This document shows, in pieces, positions 1-8,754 of a stretch of 64,000 nucleotides of DNA (the first letter of the stretch is position 1; each line of letters begins with the position of its first letter). Origin of the DNA: Pantoea rwandensis (GTDB taxonomy: Bacteria; Pseudomonadota; Gammaproteobacteria; Enterobacterales; Enterobacteriaceae); contig NZ_MLFR01000012.1 of the NCBI RefSeq assembly GCF_002095475.1, positions 1 to 64,000 of the forward strand, written 5' to 3'. A program made the position numbers and the translations under genes. The notes beneath the pieces are model-generated. The model worked only from the letters and a program-made list of their open reading frames with translations, was not told the DNA's origin and ran no database searches.

Positions 1-112
1 CACCGAACAGTACGTATTTAATCCGGTACGCATAAATGCGCACCCGACGAAAGCCGCACCGAACAGTACGTATTTAACCCGGTGCGCATAAATACGCACT
101 CCACGAAAGCCG
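1..112. repeat. Two tandem copies of a 56-bp repeat
   Basis: Positions 1-56 and 57-112 are near-identical 56-bp units differing at only a few positions. A third unit begins at 113 (CACCGGACAG) but loses similarity within about 12 bases. Each unit holds a short inverted repeat of the form GTGCG...CGCAC around an AT-rich centre. No gene is visible in 1-195. The array may continue to the left of the window. Confidence 0.85.
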
Positions 113-127
113 CACCGGACAGTGTAG

Positions 128-147
128 GGTCGCCATTAATGGCGACC
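128..147. repeat. 20-bp perfect palindrome downstream of the transketolase gene
   Basis: GGTCGCCAT-TA-ATGGCGACC is a perfect palindrome just after the 56-bp repeats and about 50 bp past the transketolase stop codon. A second element with the same GGTCGCC/GGCGACC arms lies at 16882-16903, also right after a gene end. There is no T-run, so a classical terminator is unlikely. It resembles a dispersed REP-like extragenic palindrome. Confidence 0.7.
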
Positions 148-195
148 GAAACGCACTTAAGTGGCAAGCGTCATGCCATGGCTGGCGACCGCAGA

Positions 196-2187
196 TTACA
201 GAATTGATTTCGCGGTGCTCACCACGTTCTCAACGGTGAAACCAAACTCTTTAAACAGCAGCTCTGCCGGCGCTGATTCACCGAAGGTGGTCATGCCAAC
301 AATCGCGCCATGCAAACCGGTGTATTTGAACCAGTAATCCGCGATGCCTGCTTCGATTGCCAAACGCGCCGAGACCGCTTTCGGCAGCACAGATTCACGG
401 TAGGCTGCATCCTGCTTGTCGAAAGCATCGGTAGAGGGCATCGACACCACGCGCACTTTACGACCTTCGCCCGTCAACTGCTCATACGCCGCGACCGCCA
501 GTTCAATTTCAGAACCTGTCGCAATCAGGATCAGCTCCGGCGTACCCTGGCAGTCTTTCAGCACATAACCGCCGCGCACCACGTTCGCCACCTGTTCAGC
601 ACTACGATCCTGCTGCGCCAGATTTTGACGAGAGAAGATCAAGGCGGTAGGGCCGTTGACGCGCTCGATGGCGTATTTCCATGCCACAGCCGACTCCACT
701 TGGTCACAGGGACGCCACAGACTCATATTAGGTGTCACGCGCAGGCTCGCCATCTGCTCGACGGGCTGGTGGGTTGGGCCATCTTCACCTAAGCCGATAG
801 AGTCATGGGTGTAGACCATGATCTGACGCACTTTCATCAACGCCGCCATACGTGCCGCATTGCGCGCATATTCCACAAACATCAGGAAGGTGGCAGTGTA
901 GGGCAGGAAACCACCGTGCAGCGCAATACCGTTAGCGATCGCGGTCATGCCGAATTCACGGACGCCGTAGTGGATATAGTTGCCGGCAGGATCTTCGTTG
1001 ATGGGCTTAGAGCCCGACCACATAGTCAAGTTACTGGGTGCCAGGTCAGCGGAGCCGCCGAGGTATTCCGGCAGGATTTTACCGAAGGCTTCAATCGCAT
1101 TTTGCGAGGCTTTACGGCTGGCGATTTTTGCCGGATTCGCCTGCAGTTGCTCGATGAATTTCTGCGACTCAGATGCCCAGTTAGCCGGTAAAGTATTGTT
1201 CACGCGGCGTTTGAACTCGGCTGCCAGCTCCGGGAAGGCGACGGCGTAAGCTGCCAGTTTTTCATTCCACGCGGATTCTTTCGCCTGACCGGCTTCTTTC
1301 GCATCCCACTGCGCGTAGAGGTCTGAAGGAATTTCAAACGGCGCGTGGTTCCAGCCCAGCTGTTTGCGGGTCAGTGTAATTTCATCGCCGCCCAGTGGTG
1401 CACCGTGTGAATCATGGGTTCCGGCTTTGTTGGGTGAACCGAAACCGATCACAGTTTTACACATCAGAAGAGAAGGCTTATCCGAAACCGCTTTGGCTTC
1501 TTCAACCGCTTTCTTAATGGCTTCGCCGTCATGACCGTCTACATCACGCACCACGTGCCAGCCGTAGGCTTCAAAGCGTGAGGCGGTGTCGTCGGTAAAC
1601 CAGCCATCAATGTGACCGTCGATAGAGATGCCGTTGTCATCATAGAAGGCCACCAGTTTACCCAGTTTGAGGGTACCGGCGATGGAGCATACCTCGTGCG
1701 AGATCCCTTCCATCATGCAGCCATCACCCATGAATACATAGGTGTGGTGATCGACAATATCATGGCCAGGACGGTTAAATTGTGCCCCCAGCGTGCGCTC
1801 AGCAATGGCAAAGCCTACGGCGTTAGCAATACCCTGACCTAGTGGGCCGGTGGTGGTTTCGACGCCAGGCGTATAACCATACTCGGGATGTCCCGGCGTT
1901 TTCGAGTGTAACTGACGGAAATTCTTTAGTTCACTAAGGGGCAGATCGTAGCCGCTGAGGTGTAGCAGACTATAAATCAGCATAGAGCCGTGGCCATTCG
2001 ACAGCACGAAGCGATCGCGGTTAGCCCACTGAGGGTTGATTGGATTGTGTTGCAAAAAATCGAGCCACAAAACTTCAGCGATATCCGCCATGCCCATCGG
2101 GGCACCCGGATGTCCTGAATTCGCTTGCTGAACACCATCCATGCTCAAAGCACGGATGGCGTTCGCTCTTTCCCGGCGTGTTGACAT
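196..2187 (-). CDS. tkt: Transketolase
   Basis: This is a 663-residue, full-length thiamine-diphosphate transketolase that moves two-carbon ketol units between sugar phosphates in the cytosol. It is close to E. coli TktA throughout: the N-terminal [18 protein letters not shown] segment, the ThDP/metal loop [12 protein letters not shown] (about residues 154-165), and the C-terminal [15 protein letters not shown] segment. It follows the RpiB-type isomerase by 29 bp on the same strand, so the two are probably co-transcribed. In this locus it would consume D-erythrose-4-phosphate, the expected end product of the neighbouring pathway. It is probably a pathway-dedicated extra copy, since Enterobacterales usually keep tktA elsewhere, but the window cannot show that other copy. 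Confidence 0.95.
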   Translation of the reverse strand: MSTRRERANAIRALSMDGVQQANSGHPGAPMGMADIAEVLWLDFLQHNPINPQWANRDRFVLSNGHGSMLIYSLLHLSGYDLPLSELKNFRQLHSKTPGHPEYGYTPGVETTTGPLGQGIANAVGFAIAERTLGAQFNRPGHDIVDHHTYVFMGDGCMMEGISHEVCSIAGTLKLGKLVAFYDDNGISIDGHIDGWFTDDTASRFEAYGWHVVRDVDGHDGEAIKKAVEEAKAVSDKPSLLMCKTVIGFGSPNKAGTHDSHGAPLGGDEITLTRKQLGWNHAPFEIPSDLYAQWDAKEAGQAKESAWNEKLAAYAVAFPELAAEFKRRVNNTLPANWASESQKFIEQLQANPAKIASRKASQNAIEAFGKILPEYLGGSADLAPSNLTMWSGSKPINEDPAGNYIHYGVREFGMTAIANGIALHGGFLPYTATFLMFVEYARNAARMAALMKVRQIMVYTHDSIGLGEDGPTHQPVEQMASLRVTPNMSLWRPCDQVESAVAWKYAIERVNGPTALIFSRQNLAQQDRSAEQVANVVRGGYVLKDCQGTPELILIATGSEIELAVAAYEQLTGEGRKVRVVSMPSTDAFDKQDAAYRESVLPKAVSARLAIEAGIADYWFKYTGLHGAIVGMTTFGESAPAELLFKEFGFTVENVVSTAKSIL

Positions 2188-2216
2188 AAGAAGCTCCAGA
2201 GGTGAGAAGTCGGTAA

Positions 2217-2675
2217 TTATTTAGTATGTGAAACTTGTTCGTAGTAACCGATCTTCTCAACTTTGGCGGTTGAGCCGCCACCTTCAAACTCCGAGGCCAG
2301 CCAGGCATTGACGATATTTTTCGCCAATTCTGGACCGATAACGCGTGCGCCCATGGTCATGACCTGAGCGTTATTGCTTTTACGAGCACGCTCCGCGGAG
2401 AAAGTATCGTGACATTGCGCCGCGCGCACACCTTCCACTTTGTTGGCGACGATTGCTACACCAATGCCGGTGCCGCATAACAGAATGCCGCGCTCAAATT
2501 CATTTTTTTGAATGGCGGTTGCCAGTGCAAAAGCGACATCCGGGTACATAGGACGGTCATTTTGCGCGTCATTGGTGTAGTCCGTCACTTGATAGTCTTT
2601 TTCTTCAAGCAGTTTTTTAATGATGTTTTTCAATTCGATAGCCGCATCATCGGCGCCAATTGCGATTGTTTTCAT
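2217..2675 (-). CDS. derI: RpiB/LacAB-family isomerase, probable D-erythrulose-4-phosphate isomerase
   Basis: This 152-residue RpiB-family aldose-ketose isomerase has the family marks [10 protein letters not shown] (catalytic Cys loop), the NKVEGVRAA segment and the late MGARVIG motif. Housekeeping RpiB acts on ribose-5-phosphate; the EryI/DerI branch converts D-erythrulose-4-phosphate to D-erythrose-4-phosphate. The DerI reading rests on the divergent lerK-lerI-oiaC-apnO operon and on the downstream transketolase. I chose the ATG at 2675 because GGAG lies 7 nt upstream of it. The in-frame ATG at 2681 adds two residues and is only 2 nt from that ribosome-binding site. Confidence 0.8.
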   Translation of the reverse strand: MKTIAIGADDAAIELKNIIKKLLEEKDYQVTDYTNDAQNDRPMYPDVAFALATAIQKNEFERGILLCGTGIGVAIVANKVEGVRAAQCHDTFSAERARKSNNAQVMTMGARVIGPELAKNIVNAWLASEFEGGGSTAKVEKIGYYEQVSHTK

Positions 2676-3117
2676 CGTCATTCTCCAGCAGGGTTTGTTC
2701 TTACGCCTGAACGTTTGTTACGTAGGCGAGAAGATGTTCAGTGACAGCCTGCCATAAAAACCATCATATGTTCAATGGTTGTTCATATGTTTTGAGTGCG
2801 CATTTCCTGCCAGCACCTGCTGCGAGGGCTTGTGTCGCGCTGTTTGCGCAGGGAATTCCCGTAATTCTCCGAATTATTGCCAAATTTAAATCTCATGAGC
2901 AGGGTCACATTTTCACGCTTTGCAGTTGAGAGGTGCACAATTATACGTGTAGTGTTCATTTGTTCGCATAGCGATACCAATGTACAAGAAGACCCATCGA
3001 GGACTCGAACATGTGTCATTTACACCGTACCTCTCAGTACACCTGCAACCAGCGCTCCTTTGGCGTCTGGTCAACACCAATCAAAAGCTTTAACCACGCA
3101 CGTCACGGAGGTGCGTT
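2676..3117. promoter_or_regulatory. Divergent control region of the apionate/erythrulose locus
   Basis: This 442-bp gap lies between divergent derI-tkt and the MFS-lerK-lerI-oiaC-apnO operon and contains no convincing gene. A 9-bp direct repeat, TCATATGTT, occurs at 2764-2772 and 2783-2791 and includes the palindrome CATATG. It is a candidate operator for the SorC-type regulator at 8755. At 2894-2909, CATGA-GCAGGG-TCACA matches 8 of the 10 conserved bases of the CRP consensus TGTGA-N6-TCACA. An AT-rich TTATAC lies at 2941-2946. These are motif matches by eye. Confidence 0.4.
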
Positions 3118-4452
3118 ATGAGTCAGCAAACCATGACAGCGGTCGAGAAGTCCGCTATCAGTAAAATCTCCTGGCGTCTGGTGCCTTTCGTGGCGCTGAT
3201 GTTCTTTATTAACTTCCTTGATCGCACAGCCATCTCATTTGCTGGGCCTAACGGTATGACGCAAGACCTCGGTCTGACCGGCGTACAGTTTGGTCTGGCA
3301 TCGGGCATCTTCTTTATCGGTTATATCCTGCTGGAAGTACCAAGCAACCTGGCGCTGCATAAATTCGGCGCGCGTCGCTGGCTGGCACGCATCATGATCA
3401 GCTGGGGTATCGTGTCATTGCTGTTCACGTGGGTGAGCAGTGTCGAAGGGCTGTATACGTTACGCCTGCTGTTGGGTATCGCTGAAGCCGGCTTTTTCCC
3501 TGGCGCGATTCTGTATCTGAGCATGTGGGTCCCGGGCCGTCATCGTAGCAAGATTTTGTCGCTGTTCTATCTGGCTCAACCACTGACCGTGGTGTTCGGT
3601 GCACCGTTGGCTGCGGGTCTGATTCAGCAGCATGGCCTGTTTGGGCTGGACGGCTGGCGCGTGATGTTCCTGGGTGTCTCTATCCCAGCGATCCTCATCG
3701 GCTTCGTGGCGCTGTTCTGGTTGGTGGATTCACCGCGTCAGGCGAAATGGCTGACGGCTGAAGAGAAAACCTGGCTGACCAATGAGCTGGAAGCTGAGCA
3801 TCAGCAGAAGCAGGGCCATCAGAAGCACAGCCTACGTTCAGTGATGGGCAACGGTCGTGTATGGACGCTGTGCCTGATCTACTTCGGCTTTATCTATGGC
3901 CTGTATGCGCTGGCCTTCTTCCTGCCGACCATTATCGGCGGCTTCCAGCAGCAGTTCGGCACCACCTTTAACGTGATGCAGAAAGGCTTAATTACCGGTG
4001 TGCCATACCTGATTGCCGCTGTGGTGATGTACTTCTGGTCAAAAGATGCCACACGTCGCGGCTGCAAAACCTGGCATATTGCGATTCCAGCACTGGCGGG
4101 CGGTATCAGCGTTCCCTTGGCGCTGTATATGGATTCACCGTTTACCACCATCATGGTGATTGCGATTACCGCCAGCTCTATCTTCGCTGCGTTGCCGAAC
4201 TTCTGGACACTGCCAACGCAGTTCCTGACAGGTGCATCAGCTGCGGCTGCCATTGCACTGATTAATACCTTAGGAAACGTGGCGGGCTTCTCCGCGGGCT
4301 ATATCACTGGCGCACTGCACGACGCCACCAACAGCTACGTCTTACCGATGTTTGTGGTCGGCGGATTCATGCTGCTGTCTGCCGTTCTCATGCTGTTACT
4401 TAATCGCCAACGTCCGCAGTCTCAGCCGACCTCTATCGCACAGGAGCACTAA
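3118..4452 (+). CDS. MFS sugar-acid transporter of the ACS (GudP/ExuT-like) type
   Basis: This 444-residue inner-membrane carrier has the 12-helix major facilitator layout. It carries the anion:cation symporter signatures NFLDRTAISFAGP near helix 1, GYILLEVPSNL, and GIAEAGFFPGAILYLSMW near helix 4. ACS carriers bring in sugar acids and other organic anions by proton symport. That fits apionate, an acid, better than a neutral tetritol or erythrulose. It is the first gene of a five-gene operon, with CGGAGGT 5 bp before the ATG, and its stop is separated from the lerK start by 1 bp. The substrate is inferred from the downstream enzymes. Confidence 0.85.
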   Translation: MSQQTMTAVEKSAISKISWRLVPFVALMFFINFLDRTAISFAGPNGMTQDLGLTGVQFGLASGIFFIGYILLEVPSNLALHKFGARRWLARIMISWGIVSLLFTWVSSVEGLYTLRLLLGIAEAGFFPGAILYLSMWVPGRHRSKILSLFYLAQPLTVVFGAPLAAGLIQQHGLFGLDGWRVMFLGVSIPAILIGFVALFWLVDSPRQAKWLTAEEKTWLTNELEAEHQQKQGHQKHSLRSVMGNGRVWTLCLIYFGFIYGLYALAFFLPTIIGGFQQQFGTTFNVMQKGLITGVPYLIAAVVMYFWSKDATRRGCKTWHIAIPALAGGISVPLALYMDSPFTTIMVIAITASSIFAALPNFWTLPTQFLTGASAAAAIALINTLGNVAGFSAGYITGALHDATNSYVLPMFVVGGFMLLSAVLMLLLNRQRPQSQPTSIAQEH

Positions 4453-4453
4453 A

Positions 4454-6190
4454 ATGACATACCTGTTTAATCAACCTTCAGCCTTTGCTGCTGAACTCAT
4501 TGAAGGCTTTGTCGCCGCCAACGCCGATAAAGTTCGTCAGGTTGCCGGGGGTGTGGTGCGCAGTACGCGCAGCCAGCCCAATACGGTTGCAGTGATTGTG
4601 GGCGGCGGTTCCGGTCATTATCCGGCCTTCGCCGGGTTGGTTGGACAAGGTCTGGCACACGGTGCGGCAATGGGTAACCTGTTTGCTTCGCCGTCTGCCC
4701 AGCAAATCTACAATGTGGCACGAGCAGCCCATAATGGTGCTGGCGTGTTGCTGATGTTCGGCAACTACGCGGGTGACGTACTGCACTTTGGCCAGGCTTG
4801 CGAACGCCTGCGTGCTGAAGGCATCGCCTGCGAAATTCTGGCGGTAACCGATGACATCTCCAGCGCCAGCAAAGATGAGCTGACGAAACGTCGCGGTGTG
4901 GCGGGTGACTTGTGTGTCTTTAAAGCGGCCTGTGCTGCAGCAGAGGCGGGCGACGATCTGGCTACCGTGCTGAAGAAATCGCATCACGCGAACGATCGCA
5001 CCCGTACTTTTGGCGTGGCCTTCGCGGGTTGCACCTTACCTGGCGCGACGCATCCACTGTTTGAAGTGGAAAAAGGCCGTATGGCGCTCGGATTGGGGAT
5101 TCACGGAGAGCCAGGTATCAGCGAAACCGACGTACCCCGTGCCGATGAGCTGGCAGAAATTTTTGTTGAGCGTCTGCTGAGTGAACTGCCTGTTGATATC
5201 AAACAGATTGCAGGCCAGCGTGTAGCGGTGATCCTGAATGGCTTAGGTTCCGTGAAGTATGAAGAACTGTTTGTGGTGTATCGCCGCGTAGCCCAGTTGC
5301 TTGATGCAGCAGGATTAGACGTGGTTGAGCCAGACGTGGGCGAGTTTGTCACCAGTTTCAATATGGCCGGTGTTTCACTGACGTTAATGTGGCTGGATGA
5401 GGAACTGGAAACACTGTGGCGCGCCCCCGCCAATGCGCCGGCTTATCGTAAAGGAAGCGTCTTGATCGCTGAGCCCTTAAGCGTAGCCGAGTGCGAAGAG
5501 AGCGCTGAAGAAGCGCTGCCACAGGCTTCTGCCGAATCTCAGCAAAGTGCACAACGGGTCTTAACCATTCTGGAATCTGTCGCTGACTTGTTACAGCGTA
5601 ACGTTAAAAAACTGGGTGATATTGATGCGGTGGCCGGTGACGGTGACCACGGCATTGGTATGGAACGCGGCGTGCTTGGCGCGGTTGAAAAAGCGCGTGA
5701 AGTGGCTGCGCGTGGTGCGGGAGCGGGGAGCTTGCTGTGCCGTGCAGCGGATGCCTGGGCAGACAAAGCCGGGGGCACTTCCGGGGCATTGTGGGGTGTC
5801 GCCTTAACCGCGCTGGGAACCTCAATTGGCGATAATCAATCGCCGGATGCGCAACGTGTTGCAGCTGGGGTAAAAGACGCTAAAGACGGCATCATGCACT
5901 TTGGTAAAGCCAAAGTTGGCGACAAAACCATGGTTGATGTGTTGGTGCCGTTTAGCGACAGTCTTAACGCAGCAGTCGCAGAGGGCGCTTCGCTGACCGA
6001 TGCCTGGCTGGCGGCGGCAAAAGTGGCCGATAAGGCCGCGCAAGATACGGCACATCTTGTTCCAAAAATGGGGCGTGCTCGCCCGTTAGCAGAGAAAAGT
6101 GTTGGCACGCCGGATGCCGGTGCGATTTCACTGGCGATGATCGTCAACACGGTTGGCGACTGGCTAAAAGAACAGAAAGTCTCTCAGTAA
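4454..6190 (+). CDS. lerK: Two-domain dihydroxyacetone-kinase-family protein, probable L-erythrulose 1-kinase
   Basis: This 578-residue fusion has an N-terminal DhaK domain (about 1-330) and a C-terminal DhaL domain (about 375-578). The DhaK half has the glycine-rich GGGSGHYPAFAGLVG and GLGIHGEPG, which holds the His expected to bind the ketose covalently. The DhaL half has the Mg-ATP motif GDGDHGIGMERG, GGTSGALWG and GDKTMVDVL. Such fusions phosphorylate short ketoses with ATP, unlike the split PTS-dependent DhaKLM. With lerI, oiaC and apnO beside it, L-erythrulose to L-erythrulose-1-phosphate is the best reading; dihydroxyacetone or D-erythrulose are alternatives. I set the start at 4454, 8 nt after AGGAG. 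A longer frame opening inside the MFS gene is not needed. Confidence 0.85.
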   Translation: MTYLFNQPSAFAAELIEGFVAANADKVRQVAGGVVRSTRSQPNTVAVIVGGGSGHYPAFAGLVGQGLAHGAAMGNLFASPSAQQIYNVARAAHNGAGVLLMFGNYAGDVLHFGQACERLRAEGIACEILAVTDDISSASKDELTKRRGVAGDLCVFKAACAAAEAGDDLATVLKKSHHANDRTRTFGVAFAGCTLPGATHPLFEVEKGRMALGLGIHGEPGISETDVPRADELAEIFVERLLSELPVDIKQIAGQRVAVILNGLGSVKYEELFVVYRRVAQLLDAAGLDVVEPDVGEFVTSFNMAGVSLTLMWLDEELETLWRAPANAPAYRKGSVLIAEPLSVAECEESAEEALPQASAESQQSAQRVLTILESVADLLQRNVKKLGDIDAVAGDGDHGIGMERGVLGAVEKAREVAARGAGAGSLLCRAADAWADKAGGTSGALWGVALTALGTSIGDNQSPDAQRVAAGVKDAKDGIMHFGKAKVGDKTMVDVLVPFSDSLNAAVAEGASLTDAWLAAAKVADKAAQDTAHLVPKMGRARPLAEKSVGTPDAGAISLAMIVNTVGDWLKEQKVSQ

Positions 6191-6201
6191 GGAACATCAC
6201 T

Positions 6202-6975
6202 ATGTCTCAGCCCAAGATCTGGCTCGGCGTCAGCCTGAAAATGTATTTCGGTTATCAGCAAACATTGGACTGGTGCCGCAAAGTAGCCGGACTGGCGCAG
6301 CTTCCGGCGGTGAAAAACGGAGAAGTGGGGCTGTTCGTACTGCCTGCCTATCCTGCCATCCCAGCCGTTGCCGACATCTTTGCTAAAACGCCGGTTCGCT
6401 TTGGTGGGCAGGATGTATGTCAGGCCGAGAACGGTGCCTGGACCGGTGAAGTGAGCGCCAGCATGTTGCAGGAGCTGGGTTGTTCACTGGCCGAAATTGG
6501 TCATGCAGAACGTCGTCGTCATTTCCATGAAGATAAAGTGCAAATTGCGGCCAAAGTCGCCATGTCGTTGCGCCATGGTTTAACGCCGGTGTTATGTATC
6601 GGCGAAGAGCAACAGGCTGAGCCGGCGCAGGCGATTGCCTTGTGTGAGCAGCAGCTCGCTGAAGCCTTAGCGGATGCCGCACAACAAGGGCTGAGTGGTG
6701 AAGTGTTCTTCGCCTATGAACCGCAATGGGCGATTGGTGCACCGCAGCCTGCACCCGACAGCTACATCCGTGCGGTCTGTGCAGGCCTGCAGCAATTGAA
6801 AACGCCAAACGGTATCACATTGAAAATTATTTATGGCGGCAGCGCGGGTCCGGGACTGATTCAGCGTCTTGGTGCAGACGTCAATGGCCTGTTCCTCGGC
6901 CGCTTTGCCCACGATCCTAACGCGCTGGCGCAAATCATTGAAGAAGCCAGCGTGCTGGCCAAGGAGATCCGTTAA
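6202..6975 (+). CDS. lerI: Triose-phosphate-isomerase-like protein, probable L-erythrulose-1-phosphate isomerase
   Basis: This 257-residue protein belongs to the TIM family. The catalytic Lys (LKMY), His (IGHAERRR, TIM IGHSERR) and Glu (AYEPQWAIG) are retained, as is the phosphate loop YGGSAGPG. The canonical NWKMN strand is changed to SLKMY and the C-terminal GGASL loop to GLFLGRFAHDP. That pattern is typical of the EryH/LerI branch rather than glycolytic TpiA. LerI turns L-erythrulose-1-phosphate into D-erythrulose-4-phosphate in the cytosol. Its start is preceded by AAGGAA, and its stop codon overlaps the next start by one base. Confidence 0.85.
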   Translation: MSQPKIWLGVSLKMYFGYQQTLDWCRKVAGLAQLPAVKNGEVGLFVLPAYPAIPAVADIFAKTPVRFGGQDVCQAENGAWTGEVSASMLQELGCSLAEIGHAERRRHFHEDKVQIAAKVAMSLRHGLTPVLCIGEEQQAEPAQAIALCEQQLAEALADAAQQGLSGEVFFAYEPQWAIGAPQPAPDSYIRAVCAGLQQLKTPNGITLKIIYGGSAGPGLIQRLGADVNGLFLGRFAHDPNALAQIIEEASVLAKEIR

Positions 6976-7784
6976 TGAGCCGTATCGGACTCAGTACCTA
7001 TGCCTTTTTCTGGCGCATGTCCAGCAAAGTGCCGAATCCGCTGACACTGGAGCAGATGCTGCAACAGACCGCTGAGATGGATGTGTCGGTGTTTCAGATT
7101 TGTGATTACCCGGTGATTGAAAGTTGGTCAGACGAGCAGTTACAGGACCTTCGCCAACTGGCCGACAAGCTTGGCATCACGCTGGAACTGGGTACACGCG
7201 GCTTGGGCACCGCCCATCTGCGTCGCTATCTGCATATGGCAAACATTCTCGATGCGCGTGTGGTGCGCTCGATGTTTTACACCGCCGATCACCGCCCGTC
7301 ACTGGACGAAGCGGCTGAACTGATTGCCGCTGTATTGCCAGATTTTGCGCGTCAGCAGGTGCGTTTGTGTCTGGAGACCTACGAGCAGGTCAACAGCGGC
7401 GCAATGATGTCTGTGATTAATAAGTTCTTGTCGCCGTGGCTGTGTGTCTGTCTGGATCCGGCTAACTGCGTGGCAGGGCTAGAATTGCCTGAGCAGGTCA
7501 TCGCCAATACTGCTGCGCGGGTCGGCAATCTGCACATCAAAGATTTCGCCTTTACGCGTCGTGATGGCTGGGTCGGCTTTACCTATGCGGGTTGCCTGAT
7601 GGGCGAAGGCCTGCTGGATTATGACCGGATGATCGCCAGCGTGCGCCCGGTAGAAAGAGAGATTAACCAAATAGTCGAACACTGGTTGCCGTGGCAAGAC
7701 GATGCCGCGCTGACCTGCGAGCGAGAAGCCGAGTGGACTCGCCGCACCGTTGAATTCTTACGTAGTAAACAAGATCAGGAGTAA
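6975..7784 (+). CDS. oiaC: Xylose-isomerase-like TIM-barrel protein, probable 3-oxo-isoapionate decarboxylase
   Basis: This 269-residue protein has the AP-endonuclease-2/xylose-isomerase TIM-barrel fold. It shows the N-terminal GLSTYAFFWRM, the metal-ligand strand VRLCLETYEQVNSG, VCLDPANCV, and GNLHIKDFAFTR. These are the usual Glu, Asp and His metal ligands of the family. OiaC decarboxylates 3-oxo-isoapionate to L-erythrulose, which would feed lerK. The start shares TAATG with the lerI stop and has AAGGAGA upstream, so the two are translationally coupled. The family assignment is firm. The specific reaction is inferred from the neighbouring ApnO-like protein and the erythrulose enzymes. Confidence 0.75.
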   Translation: MSRIGLSTYAFFWRMSSKVPNPLTLEQMLQQTAEMDVSVFQICDYPVIESWSDEQLQDLRQLADKLGITLELGTRGLGTAHLRRYLHMANILDARVVRSMFYTADHRPSLDEAAELIAAVLPDFARQQVRLCLETYEQVNSGAMMSVINKFLSPWLCVCLDPANCVAGLELPEQVIANTAARVGNLHIKDFAFTRRDGWVGFTYAGCLMGEGLLDYDRMIASVRPVEREINQIVEHWLPWQDDAALTCEREAEWTRRTVEFLRSKQDQE

Positions 7785-7789
7785 TACCG

Positions 7790-8647
7790 ATGAGCAATAC
7801 ATTAAAAACCATCACCGTGATTGGCGCCGGCGGCAAAATGGGTATGCGTATTTCTGCCAACTTCCAGAAAAGCGAATATCAGGTGTTTTACGTTGAAAAC
7901 TCCCCGAAGGCGCAGGAACAAGTCACTGCACAAGGCCGTGAGTTGTCTGATGCGGCTTCCGTGGTGCCGGTCAGTGATGTGGTGATCCTGGCTGTGCCGG
8001 ATATCGTGTTGGGCAAAGTGTCAGAAGGCGTGGTGCCGCAGATGAAAGCGGGGGCCATTTTGCTGACGCTGGACCCCGCTGCAGCCTACGCTAACCTGAT
8101 CGCGCATCGTGATGGCATTGAATACGCGGTAGCCCATCCTTGCCACCCGTCGGTGTTCCTGGAGCGTTATACCAAAGAAGAGCATGCGGATGCCTTCGGT
8201 GGTATCGCCGCTGTTCAGCACGTTGCGGCATCTTATGAAACCGGCTCAGATGCGCAGAAAGAAGCGCTGAGCAAAGTGATCAGCGTGATGTACGGGCCGG
8301 TAGAAGCCGTGCATTGGGTTACCGTGACGCAGCTGGCATATCTTGAGCCAACGCTGGTGGAAACTGTGGCCTGCATGGTCGGCGCATTTATGAAAGAAGC
8401 GCTGGATGAAACCGTAAAGCACAGCGGCGTGCCAGAAGAAGCCGCGAAAGCGATGCTGTATGGTCATATTCAGATCGCGCTGGCCGTGGCTTTCCGCGCC
8501 ACCAACCCGTTCTCAGATGCCTGTATGATTGCGATGGAGTACGGCCGCGAGAAAATTGTTAAGCCAGACTGGAAACAGATCTTCGATCAGAAAGAGCTGG
8601 ATATCGTGATCGCCCGTATGTTGAAAATCGACGCAATCAAACGCTAA
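7790..8647 (+). CDS. apnO: NAD-binding phosphogluconate-dehydrogenase-like protein, probable D-apionate oxidoisomerase
   Basis: This 285-residue protein starts with a Rossmann fold (ITVIGAGGKMGMRI, residues 7-20) followed by SDVVILAVPD. It then has AVAHPCHPSVF and an all-helical C-terminal domain, as in the ketol-acid reductoisomerase/6-phosphogluconate-dehydrogenase superfamily. ApnO enzymes convert D-apionate to 3-oxo-isoapionate with NAD+ by a combined oxidation and carbon-skeleton rearrangement. This is the last gene of the operon, with AGGAG 8 bp upstream. I recognise the combination with oiaC, lerK, lerI and derI. An uncharacterised NAD-dependent sugar-acid dehydrogenase is the alternative. 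Confidence 0.75.
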   Translation: MSNTLKTITVIGAGGKMGMRISANFQKSEYQVFYVENSPKAQEQVTAQGRELSDAASVVPVSDVVILAVPDIVLGKVSEGVVPQMKAGAILLTLDPAAAYANLIAHRDGIEYAVAHPCHPSVFLERYTKEEHADAFGGIAAVQHVAASYETGSDAQKEALSKVISVMYGPVEAVHWVTVTQLAYLEPTLVETVACMVGAFMKEALDETVKHSGVPEEAAKAMLYGHIQIALAVAFRATNPFSDACMIAMEYGREKIVKPDWKQIFDQKELDIVIARMLKIDAIKR

Positions 8648-8660
8648 GCGTGATGCGTCT

Positions 8661-8699
8661 TACGACTCGCGACGCCGCTGTCTGGCGAAGCGAGTCGTA
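8661..8699. terminator. Perfect 10-bp stem-loop after apnO
   Basis: TACGACTCGC at 8661-8670 pairs perfectly with GCGAGTCGTA at 8690-8699 around a 19-nt loop. It begins 13 bp past the apnO stop and ends 55 bp before the regulator gene. No T-run follows, so it may stabilise the operon's 3' end, attenuate read-through into the regulator, or be a protein-binding site. Confidence 0.45.
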
Positions 8700-8754
8700 T
8701 CAATGATATAACTCCTTCCTCAAATCAAGTGTCACGATACAAGACAGGTAACGG

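Noticed and set aside
1..112. CRISPR array
   Set aside because: The 56-bp units are contiguous direct repeats with no unique spacers between short repeats, and no cas gene is nearby.
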